Assembly: GCA_963070105.1 (NCBI GenBank)
Contig: OY718805.1
Location: 6,568,001-6,632,000 of the forward strand
Reading direction: 5' to 3'
Source: Litomosoides sigmodontis
Lineage: Eukaryota; Nematoda; Chromadorea; Rhabditida; Onchocercidae
Length of the DNA stretch: 64,000 bases
Below are positions 26,901 through 42,604 of this stretch, one piece after another (position 1 is the stretch's first letter; the number at the start of each line of letters is the position of its first letter). Position numbers and translations under genes: made by a program. The notes below the pieces were generated by a model, which was not told where the DNA came from, made no database searches, and saw nothing but the letters and a program-made list of their open reading frames with translations.

Positions 26901-29389
26901 TTTTTTAACGATATATTTCACTCCACCCAATTGTTTGCATGCAGTTACTGTGTTTCAGTACATTCATTTTATGAAGTACATGTGATTTTCCAAAATCTGT
27001 TTTCCTGGAATTTATTTAATTTAATGTGAATTGATTACTAAGCTGAAATAAGGAACTTTATTACGATGAAGGGATGTCCCTTATCTATCCTTTTAACTGT
27101 AAACTAACTGAATTTCTTGGGGATATTCAACAACCTTATAAGTTCACTACATTGATGCAATGGAAATTCGATCGTTGAATGTATACTTAAAAAAAGAAAA
27201 GATTTAAAGGATCAGAAAACGAGTGATTCGTCCAAAAATATGTCGGAATATTATCGGTTGAAGGAAATGAAGGGTACTTTCAGGATGTATAGAAAAATTG
27301 TGTTTCTCTGTATGTATTTAGGCCAGCAGCTAACACTAGGCAACAACTAGGGGACTTTGGCCTTCTAAGCTCAAATCGAGAATTATGCTTTCCACGACAT
27401 TTTTCGTTCTCTTTTCGGCATTGTCGTTTTCTTCGTTCTCTGTTAAAATTGGAAGAAGAGAGATTCAAAGAAATTAATGTGGTAGGGAATACAAGACCCC
27501 TTTTGGGAGTGCTTCCTTCATCTTGTGGGGATGTTGTGCTAGTTATTTTATCACTATCATTCATTTCTTAGCTTCAACTTTTTCACCCTTCTAAAAGACA
27601 CAAGAATAGCTGAGCGTTTTGTTTACAAAAGTAATGAAGAAATTGTTTTTTTTATTTTCGAATTTCGAATCCCATGCATTTCTCAATTTCAATTAGAGAA
27701 TAACATATTAAAATTTTATTGTCTGTTTGGGACCTAGATTTTTTTCTTTCTTCTCTGTCGCAGACATTTGTCCTATAATTAGTCTTTGGTTCTTTCACTT
27801 GTGGAACGGAAATTACTGATAGAAATAAAGGACTCGGTTACATTTATTTACGAAAAGTTAATGGTGTTGAACAAGCTTTCACTCTTTCTCTCATGAATGT
27901 CCGAAACTGTACAAAATTGTACAAAATTTTAGTTCGTGGCATTGTTTTGTCTCGCACAAATACTACGTGAAGATGCATTAGGATCGCAGTCACTGGCATT
28001 TGACTTCCTTCGTAGCGGTGTATTGCGATATGTTCTGGAATCAGTGGCAGATGTTAATTTAAGTGGATCCGAGATTAATGATATTCGTTCTTTGGAGCAT
28101 TGCAATATTGTGTTGGTAAGTTAAGCTTCGAATAATGTTCAGTTCACCTTTAACATATTTCTCGAACTGCTCAATAGAAATTCAAGAAGGTTGCACGTGC
28201 TAGATGTTAGTTTTTTTACGTTAACTGAAAGAATAACGATTAGGCAGTTCCTTACTACGAGACCCGGCAAAAATCAAGTTTTTTGCAGAAGGAGCCTATG
28301 TATTTTACTATTATAAACGCATAAAATTTATTAAATTGTTGATCGATTATGATAAATAAGCACATTTGCAGATTTTATTCATTCGACTTGGGCTTACCAA
28401 TTATGGATGGAGTGGTCTACATGACGTTAACGCTTTGCAAGTATTGTCAAGCGTCCCTCTATGGTCAAATCCACCGAAGGATTTGTTTCTTACATCCAAT
28501 TTTGACCTGAAGTAATTTTTCTATGTAGTTGTGTAAATTTGCTATTACATCATTCTAACTTATATTCTGCCTTCGATTGTGACGCTCTGAAACTGAACTG
28601 TTAAAAAAATTCAGTAAGTTCTTACCGATATGCAATAATTTTAGAGCTCGCAGTGTCTCCTCATTGTATATGAACTATGTTGAAAATGTAGTATATCTTT
28701 GTATGGCATTGTGCTCGAATTCTCACTGGAAAAGGATCTCAATCCAGGCAAAATTTTTGCATGAAATTTGTACTACTTAGTTAAGAAGTAATCAAACTGT
28801 GTTTGAAAGAAACGAAGAATTTTAACTGAATTGAGGAGGTGAATTACACGAAGTATAAAATATAATGAGCTGCTATATGTTTTATTATCCGACTTTGCAG
28901 GTTCTTGGACTTCTATCGTGTAGTGCGGACGTGCTGAATCATTTGATGCGAACTAATAAGCGAAATTCATTTCTTATGAAATGTGGCACTCTTGTTGCAC
29001 ATATTCATAACTTTGGTATGGTAGATGTCATTTTGTGTTTATAAGAGTTTAAGAAAGGTTTAATGGCGGTTCGGAATAAAAATTACAGCCTTTTTTTCGT
29101 AGCCTTAAAATATTGAAGCACAACTAGACTTTTGTTAATTAGATGTGCTAGTATGTTTGTATTTAACGCTTCATTATTTTCAATGATACAAATGTGATGC
29201 ATTTTTTTTCTTGCTAACATATAAATATTTTCAGATATCTCAGCTCAGTCACTCATTGAGAAATCGAGCTGTTTAAACGCCTTAAGGAAGTTGTCCGGTA
29301 AAATGTCATCTTCTTCCTCAGTCTCTTTGAAATCAGCTTTTAATACTCCACGACATCTCTTCAATAATCCCAGTTTCATTATTGGTTAA
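14955..29389 (+). CDS. npp-3: Nup205/NPP-3-like inner-ring nucleoporin
   Basis: Very large, mostly helical protein built from more than 20 exons, resembling the Nup192/Nup205 scaffold nucleoporins of the inner ring of the nuclear pore. The N-terminal exons read MWVRARNIFTIIDNYI (14,955-15,104), then 15,423-15,588 and 15,903-16,000. The 15,903 and 16,178 exons carry the family-typical block RHFPFLTRGLCAIICYYD then RFISAALKALAEF. Later exons run through 16,620-17,410, 17,570-18,510, 18,690-19,560, 19,810-20,570, 20,690-22,800, 22,925-23,972, 27,933-28,115, 28,370-28,440, 28,900-29,015 and 29,235-29,389. No catalytic motif is expected. Between exons ending at 23,972 and starting at 27,933 lies a 4-kb intron holding a K2P-like gene on the other strand. 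A polyadenylation signal AATAAA lies at 29,678. Exon edges in the middle are approximate. Confidence 0.85.
23337..23353. repeat. Short (ATA)n tract in npp-3 intron
   Basis: An AATAATAAT run with flanking AT-rich simple sequence, inside a small intron of the nucleoporin gene. Confidence 0.6.
24351..26705 (-). pseudogene. Degenerate two-pore-domain K+ channel (K2P/TWK) nested antisense in an npp-3 intron
   Basis: Pieces occur in K2P order on the minus strand. First comes a TM1-like segment YVIYLLFAAGIFMILK followed by RLRKHWLEALAEQRK (26,704-26,595), then cap-helix exons (about 26,025-25,960 and 25,790). A P1/TM2 region (about 25,740-25,580) reads QLLFITAQLLTTI then LNENYLITKTKADL, where channels read TTIGYG; its TM2 counterpart carries charged residues. 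Next are a TM3-like segment IPIMIVVMAVTGWI (about 25,545-25,465), a P2-like IFNSLTANGVGDMKF (about 25,435-25,385), TM4 LVIFFVYLLIGLSLVSLFI (about 25,110-25,045), and a tail exon ending in SSTKLR (stop 24,351). TM3 and P2 lie in different frames with no splice donor between them; the TM1 exon does not join the next in phase; the TM4 frame stops before any donor. Pseudogene, or divergent gene with sequencing indels. An N-terminal exon was not found. Confidence 0.68.
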
Positions 29390-29677
29390 TCTTAGAAACT
29401 TATTCTTGTTGATGTTACAACATGTTACTATCACTGTTTTCACGGTGGTAATTCTCTATGAAGTGTTTCGAGAAGTGGTACTTTGTGTTATGCAATAGTT
29501 GCAAAATAATACTCAGCAAGTTGGGGCTATTGAGCTTGTGTTTGTACTAGGAAAAGGAATATGATAAAGCTTTCAGGAAATTATTGAAATTTAAAGTAGG
29601 TATGGAATCACGAGAAATTCAGATTATTCATTTCTCTATGCTTTTTGTGTATTGTGCGGCTCGTTGTGTTGGAAGCG

Positions 29678-29683
29678 AATAAA
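29678..29683 (+). terminator. Polyadenylation signal of npp-3
   Basis: AATAAA about 290 bases after the nucleoporin stop codon, on the sense strand, with no other coding frame between. Confidence 0.5.
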
Positions 29684-29792
29684 GTACTCATAAATTAAAG
29701 CTTGAATTATACAGGAGTTTGTTGACATTACGACATCATAACCATTAATGGTCTGTGGCATATGGTGATTTATATCAGCTATTGATGTACTC

Positions 29793-29833
29793 TTTCAATG
29801 TGGATGTCTCAAAGCTAGACATCCACATTGAAA
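29793..29833. repeat. Perfect inverted repeat, 17-bp arms, 7-base loop
   Basis: Left arm TTTCAATGTGGATGTCT (29,793-29,809), loop CAAAGCT, and right arm (29,817-29,833) its exact reverse complement. It lies about 110 bases beyond the npp-3 polyadenylation signal. The stem is short for a microRNA precursor. Confidence 0.9.
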
Positions 29834-29892
29834 AACATATAGGAGTGCACAATAGCAATATAAACTTCGATCATTGTTTTCCAGTAAAGCTA

Positions 29893-30019
29893 AAAAGCGT
29901 ACGAAACGTGAATTTAAATTTAAACGACTAAAGAAATCTCGTGGTTTTACCAGTCGTCAGGAATTGTTTTTTGACGATAACGAAATGGTTGTTGATTGCT
30001 ATGATATGTCGGGTTGATG
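29893..30019 (+). other. Orphan exon-like stretch with basic peptide
   Basis: After a strong acceptor (TTTGTTTTCCAG) an open frame reads KAKKRTKREFKFKRLKKSRG, then FTSRQELFFDDNEMVVDCYD, and stops soon after MSG. The composition, a Lys/Arg-rich segment then acidic residues, looks like protein rather than noise. It could be an alternative last exon of the nucleoporin gene or part of an unrecognised gene. Direct joining to a GT site in the last npp-3 exon (ALRKLSG / GTAAAA) is not in phase. Confidence 0.35.
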
Positions 30020-31179
30020 CTGCTTTTTGTAATCTGTCGGGTGCTTGTCAGAGTCTATTGCTTTACGTGGTTTACGAAGGCTATAGTTGTTAATAGTTTA
30101 TCGAAGAATTATATGTTTTGCAGAAGTTGTAAAACACTATTGGATAGATCAGCTATATAAAGCGGTGCGGGTAGAGACTCTGCTTTAGATGAGTTGGAAG
30201 GAAGTTAACTTGTGATAATAATGCAGTAAAAATTGGTTGATAGAGGGGATAAAAGTCAGTAAACTCGTGCCGTGTAGGAGTAGATTGATTGTGTAGACGA
30301 TTTAAGATCGATGGTTGGCAAATGATGGGCGGAAGGTTAGCAGATGTTAATTATCGAGAAGAGACGTTTCAAATATTGCGAGATTAGCCAAGCCATGCCA
30401 TGTATAATAGATATTCGATCTACACATAGTTATTGCAGTTATCAGTGAGATCATCGCTGGAATATTGACACCGTGGAAGTTGGGAGGTTATTTTATAGTA
30501 ATTTTTCGAATTCTCGACACCAGCTTTGAAATTAGTGGGAGTATGTGACAGTTAGCAATGTATATCCATCAGTTAATACACTGCAGTAAGTTGATCCTGC
30601 AGCACCAGGGCAGTCTTGTGAACTGAGGTATCATTTGGTTGTGGTTGTGTGGTTGTTACGTGCAAGTCTGAAAGACAGCTTCGCATGCAAATGTGCAGAT
30701 ATGAAAGAGTAGATCTTTGAGAAGAGCACGTACTTGTGAGTAGTCGCACGCGGAGCGGTTGGGTAAGAGTTATGTTGCTGATGAATATGGGATGCTTGCT
30801 AGATGCTCTTACGATCAGCGGATACTTCCCGCATTTTGAATGACTTAGAGCATACCGTGTAGTCATTTAGCCAGAGAGAATTACCGGGACATTCCACATA
30901 TGATTAACGGATACTCTGAGCCACGTCACGTGAGTTAGCTCTGAGGTATTTACTTCCATTGTCGCTTGCGTTAAGACGATAGCCATGCAACGAGCAATTA
31001 TTTCTTTGTTTGCAGGATTCTGTTTGTGGTCAGTTTAAATTATCTCTCTGTAACTAGGGAATATCCCTTGTCTTGCACTTTAAGTTCTTATTAACTTCCG
31101 GAGAACTTGATTCAAAACGCTTTGTGAAAGGAAATGTAATGTTACCTCGGTATTTAAGTCATACATGCGGTCATCTTTC

Positions 31180-31195
31180 TTTTTTGCAGGAAATG
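31180..31195 (+). promoter_or_regulatory. Probable SL trans-splice acceptor before the Argonaute start
   Basis: CTTTTTTGCAG followed by GAA and ATG at 31,193. The acceptor is four bases from the start codon and no upstream coding exon was recognised, as expected for spliced-leader addition. The first exon opened here (MNETEINK) joins the next exon only if the GTGGAA donor at about 31,218 is used, so this start is provisional. Confidence 0.45.
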
Positions 31196-34100
31196 AATGA
31201 AACTGAAATTAATAAAGGTGGAAATATGATAAAGAAAGTGATTGCAACTATGCCAGGCATGTAATTTCATTTTTTATAAGTTATCACAAGTTCCAGAATT
31301 TTGTCGCTATCAAAACTTTTGCGTTTCGCTTTTTAATCACAAAACTTTATTGTTTTTTTGATCGTTCAGTGGGTTGTGGCAGATAGCTGTTTGCCTCCTT
31401 CCAGCATATTTCAACACGCTTTTGTTAAAAATGCGCAATAAATTTTAGCGAAACCGTGTCAAACGTACCGCTACAATCATGCAAGCAGATTTGGCGTTTG
31501 CATCAACGGTTACGAGCTGGATACTTCAAAAGCTATTGAAAAAGTATATAAGTTTGAGCTGAAATTCTACGGCATAAAAAGTGATGGGAAAGAAAAAGAA
31601 CTTCATCGCGGTCCCAAGAATGAGTGCGCTTTGGATTTGTCGATGTTACTAAGTTTATTCTTCAATAGCATTCTTTTTTCATTTTCGAAAAATACAAATT
31701 TTCGGTATATTTCAGTGTGGCTATTACTCTTCGCCATAGCGTTCTTTGGTTTATTTACCAGCAGATGCTGAAAAGCTATGAGAATGTTTTTGGTAGCGAT
31801 TTGAAAAAGTATTTTTATGATTGTGGAATTAATTTCTATTCCGTAAATAAACTTTTTGATCGCTGCGAGGGTGAAAAGGAATTCAAGATCAGTGTCGTAT
31901 GTTTTTTATGACTGTTTTCTAAGCTTTTTAGTTAGAATAGAATTTCTAGAACCAACTTTTGACATTCTAATCTTATAGTCCAAAACTCCGCAGAAGCAGC
32001 TGAGTGAATGTTAGTAATAACGTTTAATTTTTATCTGGCCGTTTGAGATCTCTTTTTCAGTTTTATTTACTTTAAAAGTAAATATACCTATGTTTCATTA
32101 ATTTAAACATTGTAAATGAAAGTTTTTCGTGTTTTGTTTTGTCCTTTTTCATAATTAAACGCTGATACAGAAAAGCTTTCTCAGTTAAAGGAGTTTTATT
32201 GAAGGAAATGCTGTCCTCCAAAGCAAGAGATTACTTGGGTAAAAAAATTACTGGGTTGGTTGCTCGATTATTACCATGTGAAGAAATCAGCTTGCATGAC
32301 ACTACAGCTGTTTCTTCTGATTTATGTGCTCGAGAGCGATCTGTTCAGCAGTTTTTGGAAATAGCTACATCCCAAATGATGTTTCATGAGTATGTTAGTT
32401 TCTCTACTCACTTCCTTAACAGTTGCAGTTCATGATTAAGGTTAATTCAAAGTTTAATTTATCTCAAATTGAAGATATTGTGAAAAGTGCCATATTTTTT
32501 ACAACAGATAATTTCAGACAGAATCATGTAATTTTTCACAATAAAGCATATGAACGCTCTAGTGAGTATGATATTCGAGTCAGTGGCGGCAAAGTTCTAA
32601 CCGCAGGTATGGAGAAGAGCGTGCGCTTTGTTGGTAATTCATGGGAGGAAGCTGTACCTATTGTGCAAATTGACGGTAAAATATTTTTAATGTAATGAAT
32701 TCTTTTTGTTCTGTTTTATATTAAAGTAGTTCATAATTTTTATTTGATCACGAAGGAATTGTGGGACTTTTTTTGCGATTTCTTATGTTTTTTAAATTTT
32801 TTAGCAAAAAAAGCAGCGTTTTTCAAAGAGCAACCGCTGGTGGAGCTTGTCGGTACGTTATGCAACCGAGCACATCCGAAAGTGCTTATGGAGGATGCTA
32901 AATTAAGGACTCGGGTTGCGCGACAACTGAAGGGTATTTTTAATTGCATGTTTAATTTGTTCTTTTTCAATTCTACTATTGAAGACATTATTAAGATTCG
33001 AATTTATTAGCAGTTTGTTAACAATTTTTAGATCTTGTCGTGCGCACGACGCATTTAGAAACTCAGCGATTGTTTTGTATTTTTGGAATGACAACCACAA
33101 CTGCGGATAAGTATGTCACATTACCATCATTTTATTTAATTCATTAAAATTTGTATTCTTTCTTTACTTAACAATGACTATATTTTTACTCCGATGAAAG
33201 AGAATCTTCCTGAGAGAGGTATTTCCGCAATCCTGTTGGACTTTTCAAATATTATGGGAGTGTACGTTTATAGATTGCAAAGATCTATTAGTTGTTTGTG
33301 ATACCCCTTTTTGCATATTTGAGATTAGTGATTCCAATCAACGGTCAGCATATAACTGTAGCCGACTACATGTTATATAAGTATCAGCAAAGATTACGCC
33401 ACCCTGGTTTACCGTGCATAATTGAGCGACGTGTCGGTGGTGAAGACAAACTTCCTTACAACAGTTTCTATCCCATGGAGTTCCTCGAAGTTGTTGGAGG
33501 TCAGCGTGTTGACGCCAAAAAGCAGACGCCGGAATTAGTGCGCATTTCATTTATTTTTAAAACTGATTTATTGATCATACTGCTAAGATCTCTTTCACGT
33601 GCTAACTTTCAAATGCCGGAATAGGTGTTTTTTTGTTCTGGACTGTTATCGTTTAATTTTTCCTCATCTTTCAAGAAGCAAGTGACCAAAACACTTTTTT
33701 CATTCTTTTGTAACGTTAGATAGTCTAGCTTTGAATAGGTCCGTAGTTGGAACTTTAAAATACAGGCATTTTGTACATCAATTCTGGTAAACTAGCCAAT
33801 CATCTCGTGCCATCACAGATTGATCGTTTTTAGGTTGATGAACTCATCCAAAACTGTCGCCTTTTACCCATGAACTTGAAAAAAGAAAATGAGTGCCGAC
33901 GTTGCCGAGCGCAACTTGTTGATGAAAATCCATATCTCCGCAGCCTGGGAGTTAGTATTGTTATTTATATATATAACAATAAAATTTTCTATTTCTAAAC
34001 ATTGTCTTACTCCTTATCTACTACGTTCTTCTTAATCCTGGGGACTGATCTATCGCATTCTAATCACAAAAATGAAGGGTGTAACATTTTGATTTTTCTC

Positions 34101-37080
34101 TCACAACTTCAAACTTTAATCACTGAAAAAAATTACCTTTCAAGCTGATTCCTAGACATAAATATTACATTCGTTTATTACTTCACATTGAGGCACATTA
34201 GTAGTCCTTTTCAGCTTGGATTTATTTTGCAGATCCACATCATTAGTGCTCCATGTACGGGCAAAGCTACTGTACAGTTTCCTCCAGCGATTGTTTACAA
34301 AAACTGCAAAATTGAACCAAGTCCAAATGGGGACCTTGATTGGCGTCTTTCAGTCCCTCGCGGCATGCAGAATAAAATTTTCTTCAAACCTGCTGCAGCA
34401 CCTCGTCGTTGGGTTGTTTTTATGTTTCACAGTGCTGTAGACAGACAATCTGCAGAGTTAGTTTTCAGTTCTTGACATGATTGTGAGATGACTTCGAAAA
34501 GTATGGCGAAAAAAATATGATTATGCTTCGACAATCGCCTTTTTTCATCTTCGGTGCTCTTAATGTGTTACGAATTTTTTATGCTAAATAATACCAAATT
34601 TTTGAGATTTCCAGTCGCTTCATTGCTGCACTTGTTAGTCGCTCCCGTGACCATGGTGTACAGATGCCCAATCCATCACGTTCGGAAGAATATGATCGCA
34701 CCGACGTGAATTTTCTCACTGAAAGAATTAATTTCATGCGTAAGAATGGAGTAGAATACATTCTGTTCATCACACGGAATAGATATGATTCTGTGCATGG
34801 TAAACTAATTTCCGTCATTAATGTTAGAACTTATCAAGAACAAAGCTGATAATGGAACTATTCATGTTAGATACCTATACTTTTATTAATTCTTATTAAA
34901 AGTATTGAATACCAATTTGTATGTAATCGAAGTTATTTTTTAGGTATGATGAAGTTGACAGAAATCAAATGCGGTGTTGTCACACAACATGTTACTTCTA
35001 ATACTCTGTTGAAAGCAATTGGAAACCGCGGTTCTGAAATGACGTTGGACAACTTGATCATGAAAATGAACTTGAAGCTTGGTGGCATAACTCATGCTCT
35101 CGCCTCATCGGCTGCTTTCCTGAGCAAAAATCATCTTACTAGAAACATCATGTTTGTTTCATCAGTACGAGTTTTCGTTTTGAAATTGAGTAGGTCATTT
35201 TCGACTAGGAACACATATTGAATGTAGTTTAACAGTTTTCATATCTTGCAGGAACAAAGAGTGGTTGCGACATAGCAGAATGTTTTTTGGTCTTGATATG
35301 TCACATGCGTCTCCGCAGTCACTCTATGAGCGACAGGCTCATATCCCACCCAGCGAACCAACTGTTGTTGCTGTAAGGCTCTTTTTTGGTCAAATATTGT
35401 TTCGTTCGAATATTTTCGTTTGCTTTATACTCGATCAAATCAAATCATTATTGAATTGCGACAACAGCGGTTCATAAATTCATTGATTTCTGTTTGTTAT
35501 ACAAGAAAAAAATGCATCAATTATGCTGCAATTTTCCAGCTAACATATTCATGTGGTGAACCATTTGCAATGCGAGGTGAATATTGGATGCAAGAACCAC
35601 GCCTTCATACTGCTAAATTCTTGAAAGAACATGTCGAAAAAGCAATTAGATTGTTCAGAGATAATTCGGAAACAAAATGCTTACCGGAACACGTCCTTGT
35701 TTTTCGTAGTGGTGTTTCGGAAGGAGAATACGTGAAGGTTTAGAGTTTCAAAAATAATTACAGCACTTTTCAATGTCTCTCCTATTGTGCTATCTATGAG
35801 CAATACAGTAGAAAACTTTTAAAAAGGTGATGGTATCCGAAATATTAAAAGGAAGAAAGTTTTAATTTTTAAAGTTTTAATTAAATTAAATTGAATTAAA
35901 TTAAATTAAATTTAATTTAATTTAATTAAAAAGTTTTAATTAAAAGGAAGAAAGTGGACGGACAGTGGTTCACTTCGAGAGTTGGTTATGAGCGGAGGAT
36001 GAAGCATTATGTTCAAAAGCTATGTTTGTGTTTTCTACATTTGTTTGTCGATTAGATGTATTGCAGATCATAAATGAAGAAGGAAAGCAGTTTCGTGAGG
36101 CATTTATTGCAGCAGCTGATGGTCATGCGGAGCGCATTCGCCTTACGATTATTGTAATGCAAAGGCATTCAAATTATCGTATTTATCCGCAACATATCCG
36201 ACAGGGAAGTGCATCGCAACAAAATGTTCCACCGGGTACGGTTATGGATGCAGATGTTGTCCATCCAACTCAAACGGAATTTATTATTGTTGCTCACAAG
36301 TCAATCATGGTTTGTGATTTTTTTTATTTCTCTTAATAATACTAATTTTTGCGTTTTGTTGTATGTTAAAACTACTTTTTTTTACATCCATCTCGATAGA
36401 TGGTTCCTATGTGGATGGCGATGTAGTAATTCGATTTGACCCCTTATTCAGGGTACTGCACGCCCTATACGTGCTACGGTTTTGGTTGATGATGAACCTC
36501 GTATGTCAATGGATGAGTTAGAGGGTGTTACAAATGCTCTTTGCTATGCTCATGGCATTGTCACTTCACCAATATCTCTACCGGCGCATCTTTATGCTGC
36601 TGCCGATCTTGCTAAAAGAGGACGCAACAATTTCAAAACTGAACAGTATTATATTTCACATTTGAATTGGTTTTAAGTTTTGACTTGATTTACCAATAAG
36701 CTTCCTATGCATCTATAAATTCTAAAATTAGATCAAGACGTGAGTGCTAATATTTGCTCGTTGGCGAAATGCTCTTCAAAATGATGCTTGATATACATTA
36801 GATTTCAAGTAACTGTCAAGATCTTTTCGTTTCGAATCACGAACACAGTACATTTTCCGAGGTCCTTAGTTACAATAGTAGTTTTAATTGTTTGTAGTCT
36901 ACGAATTTTTCCCTTTTTTTATATAATATTATCATCAGGAGTGTTGCCGATGACAATAACAATTCAGCATCGAGCAGTAATGATGAAAGAGGACGTTTTA
37001 CAAATCATGGTTCAGAGAATTATTTCCCTACGATGTCTGCAGAGCTTGCCAATAAACTAAAATATAAGTTTTGGGCCTGA
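31193..37080 (+). CDS. WAGO-like Argonaute with substituted slicer residues
   Basis: Complete Argonaute architecture over about 14 exons. N domain: about 31,450-31,620 (INGYELDTSKAIEKVYKFEL) and 31,716-31,898 (AITLRHSVLWFIYQQML). Linker and PAZ: 32,199-32,390, 32,430-32,675, 32,806-32,930, about 33,033-33,110 and 33,310-33,535 (VADYMLYKYQQRLRHPGLPC). Then 33,835-33,950 and 34,234-34,460. MID: 34,615-34,800 and 34,946-35,165 (VVTQHVTSNTLL, MKMNLKLGG, the 5'-phosphate pocket region). PIWI: 35,252-35,372 (FFGLDMSHASPQ), 35,540-35,735 (VLVFRSGVSEGEYVK), 36,066-36,309 (PPGTVMDADVVHPTQTEF) and 36,452-36,650 (LPAHLYAAADLAKRGRNNF). Last exon from about 36,941 ends KYKFWA and TGA at 37,080. The first catalytic Asp is present, but RDG is RSG and the final His position is Ala, so slicing is not expected. 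Nematode WAGOs bind secondary 22G RNAs; the WAGO assignment is inferred from this loss and the C-terminus. Confidence 0.9.
35844..35955. repeat. AT palindrome flanked by 17-bp direct repeats in an Argonaute intron
   Basis: The direct repeats ATTAAAAGGAAGAAAGT at 35,844-35,860 and 35,939-35,955 bracket a palindromic run of AATTAAATTAAATT and its complement AATTTAATTTAATT centred near 35,910. It lies inside the intron between the PIWI exons ending about 35,740 and starting 36,066. Confidence 0.85.
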
Positions 37081-38100
37081 ACTGGGTAGCGAATTTTTAA
37101 TAAGATCGTCACATCATATTAAGTTGCATTCCTTTCTTTAAATCTGTAGCTAAATGTTTGGATTGCTTAAAGCAGTGTAAATGGACTGCGTTGAAAATTC
37201 GGATTACTCTGATAAGGAAATCCCTTAATCTCTTCATTGTTTGGACATTTAGTTAATCAAGTTTAGAGTTCTAACACTATCTGGACACACAGGGACATTT
37301 TCTAAATTCAATGACCTTAAATTAACTCCACCTCATATCTCTTATCTGTGTCTCTCGTTGACATTTCATGTAATATATACTACTGAACTTTTATTTTACT
37401 GAAATTATTGTTGGCTTCGTATTATTGAATTGTATTTTTTTGTTCTGCGTTAATAAAATTCTTTGTGAATCCGCATAATATTTGATTGCCACCATACTTA
37501 TCGTCGTAGCAATATGTAAGTTAGGGCATGAGTAAAAACACGGTTATGATATTAAGCAATAAATAATGTAACTTCCCATTACTGCTTTGCCGTTGCAGTT
37601 GTAACTCCTTCATATGACCGTGTTTTTTTTTTTTATTATCGGCTCAATGTTATTTACGAGGGGATATCTGACCGAGAACTTTAATTTACAAGGGGTATCT
37701 GACTGAAAACGTTATATTTGTGTAGCTAGATTACTAAGTAGTAAAATGTGCTAATATTTTGCAGGTCTGCTTCTTCAGTGAGTTTAAAATTTGTGCCACG
37801 AATTGAACAAAAAAACAACACACAGGTCGAAAGAAGATGTCTCTCATTAGCTTTGACTATGTTTTAGGTGAAGCTACCTGGACGCAGTATGACAAATCCC
37901 CAACATTTTTTTAAATAAAAAAATCAAACAAAAACATCAACAAGCCAGATGGAAAAGAAGTATGACTCGAGATAATCAAATTCGCTAAGTTGAAGAAACA
38001 ACGAAGAGTGAGATCAAAGAGGTGTTAATCATTTTTCTTCGATATGACTGCAAACTGCGACACTATTTTATACCTTGGAAGCTGAGAAAGAGAACCACCC
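37081..38100. other. Convergent intergenic region, 3' ends of two genes
   Basis: The Argonaute (+) and KRI1 (-) genes end tail to tail here. AATAAA at 37,452-37,457 is a candidate poly(A) signal for the Argonaute. A 12-base T run occurs near 37,625. No coding frame is supported. Confidence 0.6.

Positions 38101-42604
<4,504 letters not shown>

Larger units (their letters stand above)
29390..31187. other. Intergenic between npp-3 and the Argonaute gene
   Basis: Contains the npp-3 3' region with AATAAA at 29,678, a perfect hairpin at 29,793-29,833 and one orphan exon-like stretch at 29,893-30,019. The remaining sequence to 31,187 shows no supported coding frame and may hold the Argonaute promoter. 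Confidence 0.5.

Noticed and set aside
27280..27564. Minus-strand 94-codon frame as the N-terminal exon of the K2P-like gene
   Set aside because: It has no membrane segment of its own and no donor that joins the TM1 piece in phase; position alone is not enough.
29793..29833. The hairpin as a microRNA precursor
   Set aside because: The 17-bp stem and 7-base loop are too short for a typical precursor.
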